Shown: positions 37,837 to 47,316, counted from the first letter of the stretch. The stretch is DNA of 64,000 nucleotides from Lysinibacillus irui (GCF_028877475.1 NZ_CP113527.1:2907501-2971500), one strand, 5' to 3'. Notes: generated by a model from the sequence alone, not told the origin. Program-made: numbers and translations.

Positions 37837-38949
37837 TCATTCTCCTTGTAGGCCTTGTATTGGACTTGCAATGTTTTCATTGACTAAAAATAGAACTTTC
37901 CCTTCAACTGTACCATTCCCCCACTTTGCCTGTAAAAGGTTTTCTTTTTTGATAATCGTTTTTTCAGGCAACGAACGTAGCACCTTTTCATGCAATAGAG
38001 GGAGAAGTAATGTCTCTATTTTCGATTCATCAAGCTCAACTTGTACAGTTTTCGTCTGCTGTTCCTCTACAATTGAAACATAGGGGTCTAACCAATTCGG
38101 TAAATCCTTTTTTTGTACATAATCAACTTTTTCTTGATGTATCCCCTTCACCAATACTCGCCATTGCTTTTGTTGGACAGTTTCCATTGTAATTTTCGTC
38201 GGAATTTTAAAGGAGCACTCTAACCAATAATCTGCATAAACCTCTCCCTTCGCACCAACAAAAACCTGATCTGTACCACTTTCTATTACGCCACTTACGA
38301 GGACATCCCCCTCATAGGCTGTATCGTTTATTGAAATTTTTCGTTCACCATTCTTAATATTAAAGTGCGTAATGACTCCGCTCTTAGTCGCTACTAAATG
38401 AGAGGCTAATTTCTCATTTGTTTGCTCTGTTTGTTTCGGTGACTCCTGTGGTCTAAGTATGACCCTTCCACCATGTTTATCAATATGCACCCATGATAGC
38501 TCTCGGTGTTGTTCTAACAGTTTTTGACGTATGGCAGTATTAGAAGGTAACTGTTTTTTAGAGAGTGGTGTTTCTAGTTGAAAAGTATTTTGAAAGGTCT
38601 TGCCTAGCCGTTGCTCTAATTCTGGCGTCGCTGCTTCGATATCCACCCGCCAAATGACTTGTGCACATAGGATTGGAATGACAATCATCAAGGCTAAACC
38701 AAGCAAAGTCCAAAGCTGTGCACGTAAAACTTGTAGCTCATCTGCATAAAAAACAGCCATTTTTAAGCGAAAGCGTCTACGAACGCGACGAATTTTCGGT
38801 AAATAATGCATCGTTGTTTCAAAGGAAACTTCTTGCTCACGAAAGACTACACGTTTTAACGGAATATGTTGAGCATGCAATGCTTGAATAAAAGGATGAA
38901 CATTTTCATGCCGCTTTATACGTACAATGATTGGCCGATTATTCCACAT
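37837..38949 (-). CDS. yqfD: Sporulation protein YqfD
   Basis: This 370-residue protein has a basic N-terminal domain, one membrane helix at about 88-108 (LLGLALMIVIPILCAQVIW) and a large domain on the other side. It matches YqfD, a sigma-E-controlled sporulation protein related to the stage IV forespore machinery. The stop is two bases from phoH and its start abuts the yqfC stop, so yqfC-yqfD-phoH are one unit, as in B. subtilis. Confidence 0.9.
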   Translation of the reverse strand: MWNNRPIIVRIKRHENVHPFIQALHAQHIPLKRVVFREQEVSFETTMHYLPKIRRVRRRFRLKMAVFYADELQVLRAQLWTLLGLALMIVIPILCAQVIWRVDIEAATPELEQRLGKTFQNTFQLETPLSKKQLPSNTAIRQKLLEQHRELSWVHIDKHGGRVILRPQESPKQTEQTNEKLASHLVATKSGVITHFNIKNGERKISINDTAYEGDVLVSGVIESGTDQVFVGAKGEVYADYWLECSFKIPTKITMETVQQKQWRVLVKGIHQEKVDYVQKKDLPNWLDPYVSIVEEQQTKTVQVELDESKIETLLLPLLHEKVLRSLPEKTIIKKENLLQAKWGNGTVEGKVLFLVNENIASPIQGLQGE

Positions 38950-39198
38950 TTAGCTCACACCCATATTCTTTGTCTTTTTCATATGAATCTCCTGTAGATT
39001 ATTTACCGTGAGATGAAGCATTTCTTCCTTAAGAGCGTTAATAGTCACTGATTCTGCATTAACAGTGATATGATAATCTGCATAGTCAAACGAGCAAGTC
39101 GTCGCATCTGCATGGATAAAACGGTAGGGTCCAATAATTTTTAATGATTCATATTCTAACAATTCAAGTAGCGGCGTTAATTGAAACAATTTTTTCAT
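38950..39198 (-). CDS. yqfC: Sporulation protein YqfC
   Basis: This is a small protein of 82 residues of the YqfC/YabP-like fold, with RFIHADATTCSFDYADYHITVNAESVTINALKE. In B. subtilis yqfC is transcribed with yqfD by sigma-E in the mother cell. The ATG at 39198 follows GGAGG at eight bases; the in-frame ATG eight codons upstream lacks a site. Confidence 0.88.
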   Translation of the reverse strand: MKKLFQLTPLLELLEYESLKIIGPYRFIHADATTCSFDYADYHITVNAESVTINALKEEMLHLTVNNLQEIHMKKTKNMGVS

Positions 39199-39252
39199 AA
39201 AAAATGCCTCCTTCTTCGGCAATATATGCAGCGAAAAAGGAGGACATGCTAG

Positions 39253-39726
39253 TTATTTTCGTTTTGCTTTTGGCGGACCTAATATTTCAGCCATCACGAT
39301 TGCTTGCACGAGCTCATTTTTAGATTGAGGCAAACGAAAAGTTGCTGGTATTTCAACTGCTGTGTGTGCCTCTTTTTTCCCAGCAGCAAGACGTCCCCTA
39401 TTTTCTCGATTAGAAGAACGACTAGGTACATCCGCTTGAATGACAGGCGGAGCAACATAGCTTGGAACTTCCTTCTTCTTCTGCGCTTCTACTTTAGGCT
39501 CTTCGGCTTTCTGATTTTCAGGAATCCATTCGCCTATAAAGTCCCGCGCAAAATCCTCAAAGCTTTGTGCTTTCCCTGTACGATGTGGCGTTTCCTCCGT
39601 TACTGGTGGCTCAACCATTGTGTCTTTATTAAAAGGAGGCATCTGTTTCTGAGGCTTTTTATTTTTTGATTTTCCGAAAATAGAGCTGACTATAGCAATT
39701 ATGGCAAAGAGTATTAATTGTTCCAT
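39253..39726 (-). CDS. Membrane-anchored protein in the yqfB position
   Basis: The 157-residue protein has one N-terminal hydrophobic helix (residues 3-16), a long low-complexity linker rich in Pro, Lys and Glu, and a short C-terminal motif with NELVQAIVMAEILGPPKAKRK. The end motif looks conserved and may be a binding peptide. It lies between floA and yqfC and is close behind floA, so it may work with the flotillin. I cannot say whether it is homologous to B. subtilis YqfB. Confidence 0.6.
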   Translation of the reverse strand: MEQLILFAIIAIVSSIFGKSKNKKPQKQMPPFNKDTMVEPPVTEETPHRTGKAQSFEDFARDFIGEWIPENQKAEEPKVEAQKKKEVPSYVAPPVIQADVPSRSSNRENRGRLAAGKKEAHTAVEIPATFRLPQSKNELVQAIVMAEILGPPKAKRK

Positions 39727-39752
39727 ATGTTTAGTTCCGCTCCTTTCCGTTA

Positions 39753-40757
39753 TTAAACATTCGGTTCATTCGTTTCAGGTTTATCTGTGCTTACTTTTGA
39801 AATCGAGTCACGCATTGCAGTATCCGCTTGAATGTTACGATAGTTCATATAATCCATAATCCCCAGATTACCAGAACGTAATGCTTCAGCCATCGCTTGC
39901 GGTACTTCCGCCTCCGCTTCTACTACTTTCGCTTTCATCTCTTGAACACGCGCAATCATTTCCTGCTCATTGGCAACAGCCATCGCACGACGTTCCTCAG
40001 CTTTTGCTTGCGCAATGTTTTTATCCGCCTGTGCTTGTTCAATTTGTAATTCTGCACCAATGTTTTTACCGATATCTACGTCAGCAATATCAATGGATAA
40101 GATTTCAAAGGCTGTCCCTGAATCCAAACCTTTTGATAAAACGGTTTGTGAAATCATATCTGGATTTTCTAAAACTTCAGTATGATGGGTAGCCGAACCG
40201 ATTGTCGAAACGATCCCTTCACCAACACGGGCAATAACTGTTTCCTCTCCAGCACCACCGACTAAACGCTCGATATTGGCACGTACTGTAATACGAGCTT
40301 TAGCTTTAACTTCAATCCCGTTCATTGCTACACCTGAAATAAATGGTGTTTCAATAACTTTTGGATTAACAGACATTTGAACTGCTTCTAATACATCTCG
40401 ACCAGCTAAATCAATCGCAGCACAACGCTCAAACGAAAGTTCAATATTGGCACGATGAGCCGCAATTAACGCATTAACAACACGGTCTACATTACCACCT
40501 GCTAAATAGTGACTCTCAAGTTGATTGATTGTAACAGGTAAACCTGCTTTATGTGCTTTAATTAACGGATTGACAATTCGAGAAGGAATTACTCGACGTA
40601 AACGCATCCCAATTAATGTGAAAATACTAACACGAACACCTGCAGCCAGTGCAGAAATCCATAGTGCTACCGGTACAAAGGTAAAGAATACCGCGAGAAC
40701 TATGAATAAAATAACCAATCCAGCAATTGGACCAATTAGAGCTAAATCAAATCCCAT
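39753..40757 (-). CDS. floA: Flotillin-like protein FloA
   Basis: FloA is a 334-residue lipid-raft scaffold protein of the YqfA type: an N-terminal membrane hairpin (about residues 5-45), the [22 protein letters not shown] segment, an SPFH-like domain and a Glu/Ala-rich coiled coil near the end ([21 protein letters not shown]). It lies three bases after the nfeD-type gene, the usual pairing, and acts in membrane organisation and signalling complexes. The ATG follows GATGGAGGAATAGAAA. Confidence 0.95.
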   Translation of the reverse strand: MGFDLALIGPIAGLVILFIVLAVFFTFVPVALWISALAAGVRVSIFTLIGMRLRRVIPSRIVNPLIKAHKAGLPVTINQLESHYLAGGNVDRVVNALIAAHRANIELSFERCAAIDLAGRDVLEAVQMSVNPKVIETPFISGVAMNGIEVKAKARITVRANIERLVGGAGEETVIARVGEGIVSTIGSATHHTEVLENPDMISQTVLSKGLDSGTAFEILSIDIADVDIGKNIGAELQIEQAQADKNIAQAKAEERRAMAVANEQEMIARVQEMKAKVVEAEAEVPQAMAEALRSGNLGIMDYMNYRNIQADTAMRDSISKVSTDKPETNEPNV

Positions 40758-40760
40758 TTT

Positions 40761-42089
40761 CTATTCCTCCATCTCTTTATCTGTTCGTCTCACAACAATA
40801 CGTGAGCCTTCTACTTTAATAATTTCTACATGTTGATTTACATCGATATAGCCACCTTCAGAAACAATATCAATGCGTTCATTACCAAGAACCATAGTAC
40901 CTGCTGGACGAAGTGGCGTAAGCGTTTTCCCCACTTTACCTAGCAGTTCTGTGCGATTCACATTGGACACATACCCTTCCTCAGTCGTAGTTGCATCCAT
41001 TAACACAAGCTTGTTTAAGACATGCAGTTTTTTCCCGAAAAATTTCATCAGAATCACCATTCCTATCATCGCTATCACCAACGCAATGAGAATTGCTATT
41101 ATCATTTGCATCATATTTGCACCTGCCAGTATCAGACTTAGCACTATTAATACGCCACCTAAAATACCAACAATACCACCGGGGACAAAAAACTCTGCAA
41201 CTACAAGCGCTAAACCAACAATAAATAACAATAATGTTTCATAACCCGCAAAGCCTGCAACCATATGTCCGAAGAAAAATAAACCAAGTGCTGATAACCC
41301 CATTATACCTGGAACGCCAAAGCCTGGCGAATAGAGCTCCATCACAAGTCCTAAACTTGCGATTGATAATAAAATCGGGACAATGATTGGATTTGTAATA
41401 AAACGAGCCAATTTTTCAGAAAAGGTCGGTTCGATTGAAACAACATCGCTACCATTCAGGTTGGTTACCTCTAATAGCTTTTGAAAATTTTTAACTGTTC
41501 CTTCAGAGTACTTGACCTTTAATGCTTCAGAGGCTGATAAAGTTAACAAGTTTTTCCCTTCCGCACGATATTCAGGCAGGTCATAATTAGAATCAGCCAT
41601 TGCTAAAGCGTACTTTGGATCACGCCCAGATGTTTCTGCTGCTGCTTGCATTTGAGCAAGCCAGGCACTATTTGCCTTTAAATCTGCTGCATTCCCAGCT
41701 GAATCAATGACCGCTGCTGCACCGATTGTTCCATTTGGTACCATGTAGATTTCATCCGCATGTAATGCTAAAAAAGCACCTGCTGAATGGGCATCCTTAT
41801 TAATAAAAGCAATCTTACGTATATCCGAGGCATCCATAAGCATGGCGATATCACTTGCTGCATTTACAAAGCCACCAGGCGTATGTATATCTAAGATAAT
41901 GGCCTCGGCATTATTTTCTTCAGCCTCTTTAAAAGCTCGTTCTAAAAATGCGTGAAGTCCTCGCTCTACTTCATTATGAATAGGAACCTGGTAGACCTTA
42001 CTGCTTGCAAAAGCCGAAGTTAATGGAAACGCTAACAAAAAAGTCATCCATATTACTAATAGATAGCTGAGGATTCTCCGTTTTCGCAC
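40761..42089 (-). CDS. yqeZ: NfeD-family membrane serine protease (YqeZ)
   Basis: The 442-residue protein has a signal peptide, a ClpP-like serine protease domain with DIHTPGGFVNAASDIAMLM and NKDAHSAGAFLALHADEIYM, four to five membrane helices (about 225-345) and a C-terminal OB-fold NfeD domain (GKVGKTLTPLRPAGTMVLGNERIDIVSEGGYI). Such proteins are encoded with flotillins and are thought to act on membrane partners. The start is GTG after GGGAGGGAAAAAG. It forms an operon with floA. Confidence 0.92.
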   Translation of the reverse strand: MRKRRILSYLLVIWMTFLLAFPLTSAFASSKVYQVPIHNEVERGLHAFLERAFKEAEENNAEAIILDIHTPGGFVNAASDIAMLMDASDIRKIAFINKDAHSAGAFLALHADEIYMVPNGTIGAAAVIDSAGNAADLKANSAWLAQMQAAAETSGRDPKYALAMADSNYDLPEYRAEGKNLLTLSASEALKVKYSEGTVKNFQKLLEVTNLNGSDVVSIEPTFSEKLARFITNPIIVPILLSIASLGLVMELYSPGFGVPGIMGLSALGLFFFGHMVAGFAGYETLLLFIVGLALVVAEFFVPGGIVGILGGVLIVLSLILAGANMMQMIIAILIALVIAMIGMVILMKFFGKKLHVLNKLVLMDATTTEEGYVSNVNRTELLGKVGKTLTPLRPAGTMVLGNERIDIVSEGGYIDVNQHVEIIKVEGSRIVVRRTDKEMEE

Positions 42090-42393
42090 CTTTTTCCCTC
42101 CCTTCTAACATGCTTCTCCTCTTATATACGGTCTATCATGCGAAAAGTTTCACAAATCTTAAAAGTTTATTAACTTCTTTAATTCTATTCCAAATACCAA
42201 CACTTAGTATGTACAAAAAAGCCGAATGAATCAACTTGATTTCATTCGGCTTTTTCTTATGTACGTAAGAATGAGCAATGTAAAATACCTGAAATTAATC
42301 AACATTGTGATTAATCTCAGGTATAACTTTGTCTGCTCAGTGAATCATACAATTGCGTGTTATGAACGTAGGGATTTTTAATGGGAAATTAAA
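42090..42393. other. Terminator interval between yqeZ and rpsU; no yqeY
   Basis: No gene was found where B. subtilis has yqeY. It holds two hairpins behind rpsU. One at 42287-42322 is a 15-base stem (42287-42301 with 42308-42322, one mismatch) followed weakly by T. The other is the rpsU terminator at 42219-42257. Confidence 0.6.
42219..42257. terminator. rpsU terminator
   Basis: AAAAAGCCGAATGAA pairs with TTCATTCGGCTTTTT around a short loop and T runs follow on both strands. Confidence 0.8.
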
Positions 42394-42567
42394 TTACCAC
42401 TTACGTTTACGTGCAGCTTCTGATTTCTTTTTACGTTTTACGCTAGGTTTTTCGTAGAACTCGCGCTTTCTAACTTCTTGAATTGTACCACTTTTTGATA
42501 CAGTACGTTTGAAGCGGCGAAGAGCATCTTCAAGCGATTCGTTTTTGCGAACGACAGTTTTTGACAT
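42394..42567 (-). CDS. rpsU: 30S ribosomal protein S21
   Basis: This is a 57-residue, strongly basic protein with [43 protein letters not shown], typical of S21. The ATG at 42567 follows GGAGGGAGGGAAAGAG; an in-frame start eight codons upstream would run through that site. It is separate from dnaG-sigA, as is usual in Bacilli. Confidence 0.96.
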   Translation of the reverse strand: MSKTVVRKNESLEDALRRFKRTVSKSGTIQEVRKREFYEKPSVKRKKKSEAARKRKW

Positions 42568-42779
42568 CTCTCTTTCCCTCCCTCCGAACACACGTCAATA
42601 CACAATTAGGCAAATAACCTTCTGTTGTGTACTAAAAAATTATATCGTATTGTCTAATAATGGTCAATAGAAAGTGTGCGAAAATATCAAGTGAATTTTT
42701 GGTTTTATTTTTGCTCGAATTATTAATGAATATTTCGCTCACAATATAAAATAATTACATTTTCCTATTAATTAAGGGG

Positions 42780-42809
42780 TTTACAAAAAATAGAATATGG
42801 GCGTAGAAT
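42780..42809 (+). promoter_or_regulatory. Promoter of the ktrBA leader
   Basis: TTTACA (42780-42785) and TAGAAT (42804-42809) are separated by 18 bases, giving a start just before the riboswitch. Confidence 0.6.
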
Positions 42810-42824
42810 AATCACATTCAATTT

Positions 42825-42965
42825 CATATCGGCCAAATCTCAAACGTTGAGAACGGAGGACCCAATCTTTTGGGGTTAATTCTGCTATTGCAGAAGGGAT
42901 GAGAATCTCTTTCGCCATCCTACCCGTCAGCTAACTTCGTCGGCTAAAGCGAAGGAGGTCATACA
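42825..42965 (+). ncRNA. Cyclic di-AMP riboswitch (ydaO/yuaA type)
   Basis: Conserved ydaO elements appear in order: CGGCCAAATC, CGGAGGACCCA with its TTTGGGGTTAATTC hairpin partner, AGAAGGGATGAGAATC, CCCGTCAGCTAAC, GTCGGC, and the closing GAAGGAGG. These are the motifs that form the pseudo-symmetric cyclic di-AMP pockets. It precedes a potassium uptake operon, a known target class, so high c-di-AMP would switch expression off. Confidence 0.92.
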
Positions 42966-42976
42966 AGACCACCATT

Positions 42977-43012
42977 AAAAGCATGTTTTTCTATGCCTGT
43001 GCATGCTTTTTT
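42977..43012 (+). terminator. Riboswitch expression-platform terminator
   Basis: AAAAGCATG (42977-42985) pairs with CATGCTTTT (43002-43010) followed by T, directly after the aptamer and before ktrB. Ligand binding would favour this terminator. Confidence 0.8.
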
Positions 43013-43060
43013 AGTAGGTCTTTTTATTATGCCGTTTAATAAAAGATTAAGGAGAACACG

Positions 43061-44398
43061 ATGAACAATTTTAAAAATACATTAAATCCTCCCAAAATTC
43101 TCGTACTTGGTTTTGCATTGATTATTGTGATAGGGACGTTTCTTTTAACGCTGCCTTTCTCCACTGAGGATGGGAACGGACTACCCTTTTTAGATGCATT
43201 ATTCACCGCTACCTCTGCAACTTGTGTCACAGGGTTGATTGTTGTGGATACAGGAGATACATTTTCCATTTTTGGAGAATTGGTGATATTATCATTAATC
43301 CAAATCGGTGGCCTAGGATTTATGACATTTGCAACTTTATTATTTTTAATACTTGGAAAGAAAATTTCTTTAAAAGAAAGATTGTTGCTAAAAGAAGCAT
43401 TCAATAATATTTCGATTGCTGGTCTTGTTAAATTAGTAAAAAGAATATTGCTCTTTACAGCGTTAATTGAAATAATCGGCGGCCTTATTTTAACTATTCG
43501 TTTTTCATTTGACATGCCGATAGGAAAAGCTTTTTATTTTGGATTTTTTCATGCCATTTCTAATTTCAACAACGCAGGATTTGATTTAATGGGTGGTTTT
43601 AACGGAATGACATCCTACGTAGATGACCCATTTGTTGTTTTGACAATTTGTGCGCTAATTACAATTGGTGGCTTAGGATTTATTGTCATGAATGAATTGT
43701 ATGAATATCGAAAGACAAAAAGGCTCTCCGTCCATACAAAAATTGTCTTAGCGACTACACTTCTATTGACTGCTAGCGCAACCATTTTGATTTTTTTATT
43801 TGAATATAGCAATTCAAAAACAATCGGTCCATTATCTGAGTGGGGCAAAATATTAGGTTCTTTTTATCAAGCTGTAACACCAAGAACAGCTGGGTCCAAT
43901 ACTCTTGCAATTGGTGACTTAACCCATTCCACATTATTTTTAATCATTCTCTTAATGTTTATAGGAGCTGGGTCTGGTTCCACTGCTGGTGGTATTAAGA
44001 TTACAACCTTCGCTGTATTAGTAGCTACCATGTGGTCACAAATCAGAGGGAAAGAAGATGTTGTTTTATTTAAACGTCGAATTGTCAACGAAACCATTTT
44101 AAAAGCGTTAACTGTCACAATGTGTGGCGCCATGATTGTTATAGTTGTGACAATTCTTCTTAGTATTATTGAACAACGGCATAGCTTCATGATGTATTTA
44201 TTTGAGGCTACCTCTGCCTTTGCTACTGTTGGTCTTTCGATGGGACTAACGCCAGAACTAACACCAGGTGGTCGTGTTCTTATTATTTTGACAATGTTCG
44301 CTGGAAGACTTGGTCCATTAACTATAGCTTTCGCCATTACAAAACGACGAAAAAAAGAGGCTTTTCGACATCCAAAAGGAAATATTATGATTGGATAA
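43061..44398 (+). CDS. ktrB: Potassium uptake channel subunit KtrB
   Basis: This 445-residue Trk/Ktr/HKT family membrane protein has four M1-P-M2 repeats with filter glycines in ATCVTGLIV, SNFNNAGFDL, TPRTAGSNT and FATVGLSMG. It conducts potassium, with sodium dependence in KtrAB systems. The RCK subunit follows in the same operon (24 bases), so it is named KtrB rather than KtrD. The ATG follows AAGGAGAACACG. Transcription is gated by the c-di-AMP riboswitch. Confidence 0.92.
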   Translation: MNNFKNTLNPPKILVLGFALIIVIGTFLLTLPFSTEDGNGLPFLDALFTATSATCVTGLIVVDTGDTFSIFGELVILSLIQIGGLGFMTFATLLFLILGKKISLKERLLLKEAFNNISIAGLVKLVKRILLFTALIEIIGGLILTIRFSFDMPIGKAFYFGFFHAISNFNNAGFDLMGGFNGMTSYVDDPFVVLTICALITIGGLGFIVMNELYEYRKTKRLSVHTKIVLATTLLLTASATILIFLFEYSNSKTIGPLSEWGKILGSFYQAVTPRTAGSNTLAIGDLTHSTLFLIILLMFIGAGSGSTAGGIKITTFAVLVATMWSQIRGKEDVVLFKRRIVNETILKALTVTMCGAMIVIVVTILLSIIEQRHSFMMYLFEATSAFATVGLSMGLTPELTPGGRVLIILTMFAGRLGPLTIAFAITKRRKKEAFRHPKGNIMIG

Positions 44399-44422
44399 TC
44401 AAATTAGAGGAGTGTGTGATCT

Positions 44423-45079
44423 ATGGCAATCAAACAATATGCCGTAATAGGCTTAGGAAGATTCGGAACAAGTGTCGCCCGACGATTACATGAAGCGGGA
44501 CAAGAAATATTAGGAATTGATGTAAATGAAGAAAGAGTTGAGGATGCAGAACCTTATGTAACCCATGCAGTAGTAGCTGATACAACAGAAGAAAAAGCTT
44601 TAACATCCCTTGGTATAGGAAACTTCGATTGTGTCATTGTGGCAATCGGTAACGATATGCAGTCTAGTATTTTAACTGTGTCCTTATTAAAAGAGCTAGG
44701 AATCAAAAAGGTTATTGCAAAGGCACTTGGTAAAAGACATGGGCAAGTCTTAGATAAAGTTGGTGCTGATTGGATTATTTATCCTGAACGAGATATGGGA
44801 GAGCGCGTGGCAAATCAGCTACTATCCCCCAATATGCTGAATTATATCGAACTATCCAAGGAATACAGTATTGAAGAAATTATGATTCCCTCCAAAATGG
44901 CTGGGCATAATTTACGGGATTTAGATTTACGTGCAAAATATAACGTCAGTGTGATTGCGATTGTGCGTGAAGGTGAAATTATTATTTCTCCTTCTCCAGA
45001 GCAAATTATTGAAAAGGAAGATTTATTGGTGATGATCGGTCATCGAGAAGATCTTACTTTATTTTCCAACATTCAATAG
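44423..45079 (+). CDS. ktrA: Potassium uptake regulatory subunit KtrA
   Basis: This 218-residue cytosolic RCK protein has an N-terminal Rossmann domain (YAVIGLGRFGTSVARRL, with DVNEERVE as the second-strand acidic end) and a C-terminal RCK_C domain (about 135-218). It forms the octameric ring that gates KtrB in response to ATP/ADP, and RCK_C domains of this family can bind c-di-AMP. A strong terminator follows. Confidence 0.93.
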   Translation: MAIKQYAVIGLGRFGTSVARRLHEAGQEILGIDVNEERVEDAEPYVTHAVVADTTEEKALTSLGIGNFDCVIVAIGNDMQSSILTVSLLKELGIKKVIAKALGKRHGQVLDKVGADWIIYPERDMGERVANQLLSPNMLNYIELSKEYSIEEIMIPSKMAGHNLRDLDLRAKYNVSVIAIVREGEIIISPSPEQIIEKEDLLVMIGHREDLTLFSNIQ

Positions 45080-45088
45080 CAAAGAAAA

Positions 45089-45129
45089 GGCTGTTTCAAG
45101 TTCACTTGAATACAGCCATCCATTTTTTG
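45089..45129. terminator. Bidirectional terminator between ktrA and cotJC
   Basis: GGCTGT/TCAAGT pairs with ACTTGA/ACAGCC (stem 45089-45117) and T follows on the plus strand. The convergent cotJC ends three bases away. Confidence 0.7.
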
Positions 45130-45131
45130 TC

Positions 45132-45701
45132 TTAGAAAATTTTCTTCTGATTTCTGTCATCTTTTAAAATTTCTACTGCCTCTCTAAAACGCTGGGAATG
45201 GACAACCTCACGTTCACGTAAAAACTTCAAGCTATCATTTAAATCCGTATCATCTGATAAATCGATAATCCATTGATATGTGGCACGCGCTTTTTCTTCA
45301 GCCGCAATATCCTCATACAAATCCGCAATAGGATCTCCCTTAGCCTGAATATAGGTTGCTGTAAATGGTACTCCTGAAGCATTCTGATAAAATAATGCTT
45401 TATCATGATTCACGTAATGATCCCCTAGACCCGCTTCCTTTAGCATTTCTGGCGTAGCGTCTTTTGTTAGCTTATAAATCATCGTAGCAATCATTTCTAA
45501 ATGAGAAAATTCCTCAGTCGCTATATCGGTTAAGAGCCCTACCACTTTGTCTGGAATGGTATAGCGCTGGTTCATATAGCGAAGGGCCGCTGCCAGTTCC
45601 CCATCTGCTCCTCCATATTGCTCTATTAAAAACTTAGCAAGCATTGGATTACATGTACTAACTTTCACCGGATACTGGAGCTTTTTTTCGTAATACCACA
45701 A
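45132..45701 (-). CDS. cotJC: Spore coat protein CotJC (manganese catalase-like)
   Basis: The 189-residue protein has a ferritin-like di-metal four-helix bundle with ligand helices GADGELAAALRYMNQRY, ATEEFSHLEMIATMIY, AAEEKARATYQWII and EREVVHSQRFREAVE. CotJC belongs to the manganese catalase family and is an inner spore coat component. It is third in cotJABC, 24 bases after cotJB. Confidence 0.95.
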   Translation of the reverse strand: MWYYEKKLQYPVKVSTCNPMLAKFLIEQYGGADGELAAALRYMNQRYTIPDKVVGLLTDIATEEFSHLEMIATMIYKLTKDATPEMLKEAGLGDHYVNHDKALFYQNASGVPFTATYIQAKGDPIADLYEDIAAEEKARATYQWIIDLSDDTDLNDSLKFLREREVVHSQRFREAVEILKDDRNQKKIF

Positions 45702-45725
45702 AGATTATTCCTCCTAGTCTTTAGA

Positions 45726-45989
45726 TTAGACTTGCCATGGCCATGGTGTATCAATCCAGTTAAAAGGATAATTCGAATAACTTCTCCCAAAATTCATGAG
45801 CGGTCCATATTTTTGTTCAAAATCAATTTTGAGCTTCATACTTTTCTCTGTATTTTCATTAAATTGCTGAATGGCATCATAATCGTGTGGATGGGTGTCT
45901 AAATAGAGGTTTAATTCAACGATGACGAAATCAATTGCCTGAATTTCTTCTAATTGTTTATAAAATTCTGGTGGCATCTTTTTAGTCAT
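45726..45989 (-). CDS. cotJB: Spore coat protein CotJB
   Basis: The 87-residue protein is acidic and helical, with VIVELNLYLDTHPHDYDAIQQFN and the ending WIDTPWPWQV that is typical of CotJB. Its start overlaps the cotJA stop (ATGA), so the two are co-translated. Confidence 0.93.
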   Translation of the reverse strand: MTKKMPPEFYKQLEEIQAIDFVIVELNLYLDTHPHDYDAIQQFNENTEKSMKLKIDFEQKYGPLMNFGRSYSNYPFNWIDTPWPWQV

Positions 45990-46210
45990 GCTTCATCCCT
46001 CCTTTTTAGGGGAATTGGGTATGGGCTAAATAATTGGGGCCATAGTGTTCCAGCCATTAAAGCTTCCCTTGGGGTTTGGAATTGTGGTAGTCCGGGTGGT
46101 TGAAAACCCATATATAGTTGTGGTGGCGTTGAATAATACTTTACTTCTATGGGCTTACAGGGATCAAAGGGGCTAATATAAGGCTTCCAATACTTATACT
46201 GTGTAAACAT
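45986..46210 (-). CDS. cotJA: Spore coat associated protein CotJA
   Basis: This 74-residue Pro/Tyr-rich protein has YWKPYISPFDPCKPIEVKYYSTPPQLYMGFQPPGLPQF and GTLWPQLFSPYP, matching CotJA, which is needed for CotJC assembly. The ATG follows GAAGGAGGATGCC. The operon is made in the mother cell by sigma-E in B. subtilis. A possible sigma-E -10 (CATATACT) lies on the minus strand near 46250, but the -35 fit is only fair. Confidence 0.9.
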   Translation of the reverse strand: MFTQYKYWKPYISPFDPCKPIEVKYYSTPPQLYMGFQPPGLPQFQTPREALMAGTLWPQLFSPYPIPLKRRDEA

Positions 46211-46289
46211 GGCATCCTCCTTCCTGATTCACATTCATCAGTGGAGTATATGTGAAGAAAAAAATATTATTCTAATTGCACACAAAGAA

Positions 46290-46327
46290 GCCACAAGCTC
46301 CTACAATAAATTGTATTAGCTTGTGGC
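46290..46327 (-). terminator. deoC terminator
   Basis: GCCACAAGCT (46290-46299) pairs with AGCTTGTGGC (46318-46327), with an inner TACAAT/TTGTA pairing. It separates deoC from cotJ. Confidence 0.75.
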
Positions 46328-46344
46328 CAATCGATATACGAATT

Positions 46345-47016
46345 TTAATAGTTAGAATCAGCAATTAAACCGTTCATAATGGCCACACCAGAGCTTGCCC
46401 CAATACGCGTAGCACCAGCTTCCACCATTTTTTTCATGTCTTCTAAGCTACGAACACCACCTGAAGCTTTAACGCCCAGTTCAGGACCTACTGTTTTACG
46501 CATAAGCGCAATATCTTCTGCTGTTGCGCCACCAGTAGAGAAACCTGTAGATGTTTTCACATAGTCAGCACCCGCAGCTACCGCTAGTTCACATGCTTTC
46601 ACTTTTTCTTCATCTGTTAATAAACAAGTTTCAATAATCACTTTTACAAGTGCATGACCTTTTGCTGCTTCCACTACTGCCGCAATATCAGCTTGTACCA
46701 GTTCGTAGTTCTTATCCTTTAATGCGCCGATATTAATAACCATATCTACTTCTTTTGCACCGTTTGCAATTGCATCTTTTACTTCAAATGCTTTAACAGC
46801 TGGTGTATTAGCACCTAATGGGAAACCAATAACGGTACAAACTAAAACGTCTGAACCTTGTAATAGCTCGCTGCTGTGTTTAACCCACGTTGGATTTACA
46901 CAAACAGAAGCAAAATTAAATTGTTTAGCCTCTGCACATAATGTTTCAATTTGTTCTTTTGTTGCCTCAGCCTTTAATAATGTATGATCAATCATACGCG
47001 CAAAATTTTGTTCCAT
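46345..47016 (-). CDS. deoC: Deoxyribose-phosphate aldolase
   Basis: DeoC cleaves 2-deoxyribose 5-phosphate to glyceraldehyde 3-phosphate and acetaldehyde in nucleoside breakdown. The Schiff-base lysine is Lys154 in [15 protein letters not shown], with Asp91 in [12 protein letters not shown] and [14 protein letters not shown]. From the ATG at 47016 (after AAGGAG) the length is 223. It stands alone between two terminators. cdd at 33.1 kb serves the same salvage area. Confidence 0.95.
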   Translation of the reverse strand: MEQNFARMIDHTLLKAEATKEQIETLCAEAKQFNFASVCVNPTWVKHSSELLQGSDVLVCTVIGFPLGANTPAVKAFEVKDAIANGAKEVDMVINIGALKDKNYELVQADIAAVVEAAKGHALVKVIIETCLLTDEEKVKACELAVAAGADYVKTSTGFSTGGATAEDIALMRKTVGPELGVKASGGVRSLEDMKKMVEAGATRIGASSGVAIMNGLIADSNY

Positions 47017-47316
47017 TGTTAAACGCTCCTTCACTAAGCAAGATGTACGTACCTCTTCGAATCATATCATTTTTTCACGTTGGCGTCTAATTTCTTTCTA
47101 TATAATAAAAGCTGAAATGTAAACTTTTAAGAACACAGAAGTTATCAGAAGACTATATTGAAGCAAATCACTTAATTATTTCACAAAAAAATCTTATATG
47201 TACTGATTTCATAAGGTTTATGTTATCATAAATCACGTATCTAAAATATGTACACCAAAAAACTATTTAAATGTTGCAAACACAAGGTAATGTGAATTGA
47301 AAGGATGATATATATT

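Noticed and set aside
43036..43515. Long minus-strand frames inside ktrB and likewise in dnaK and floA
   Set aside because: All are antisense to clear conserved genes, without ribosome binding sites.
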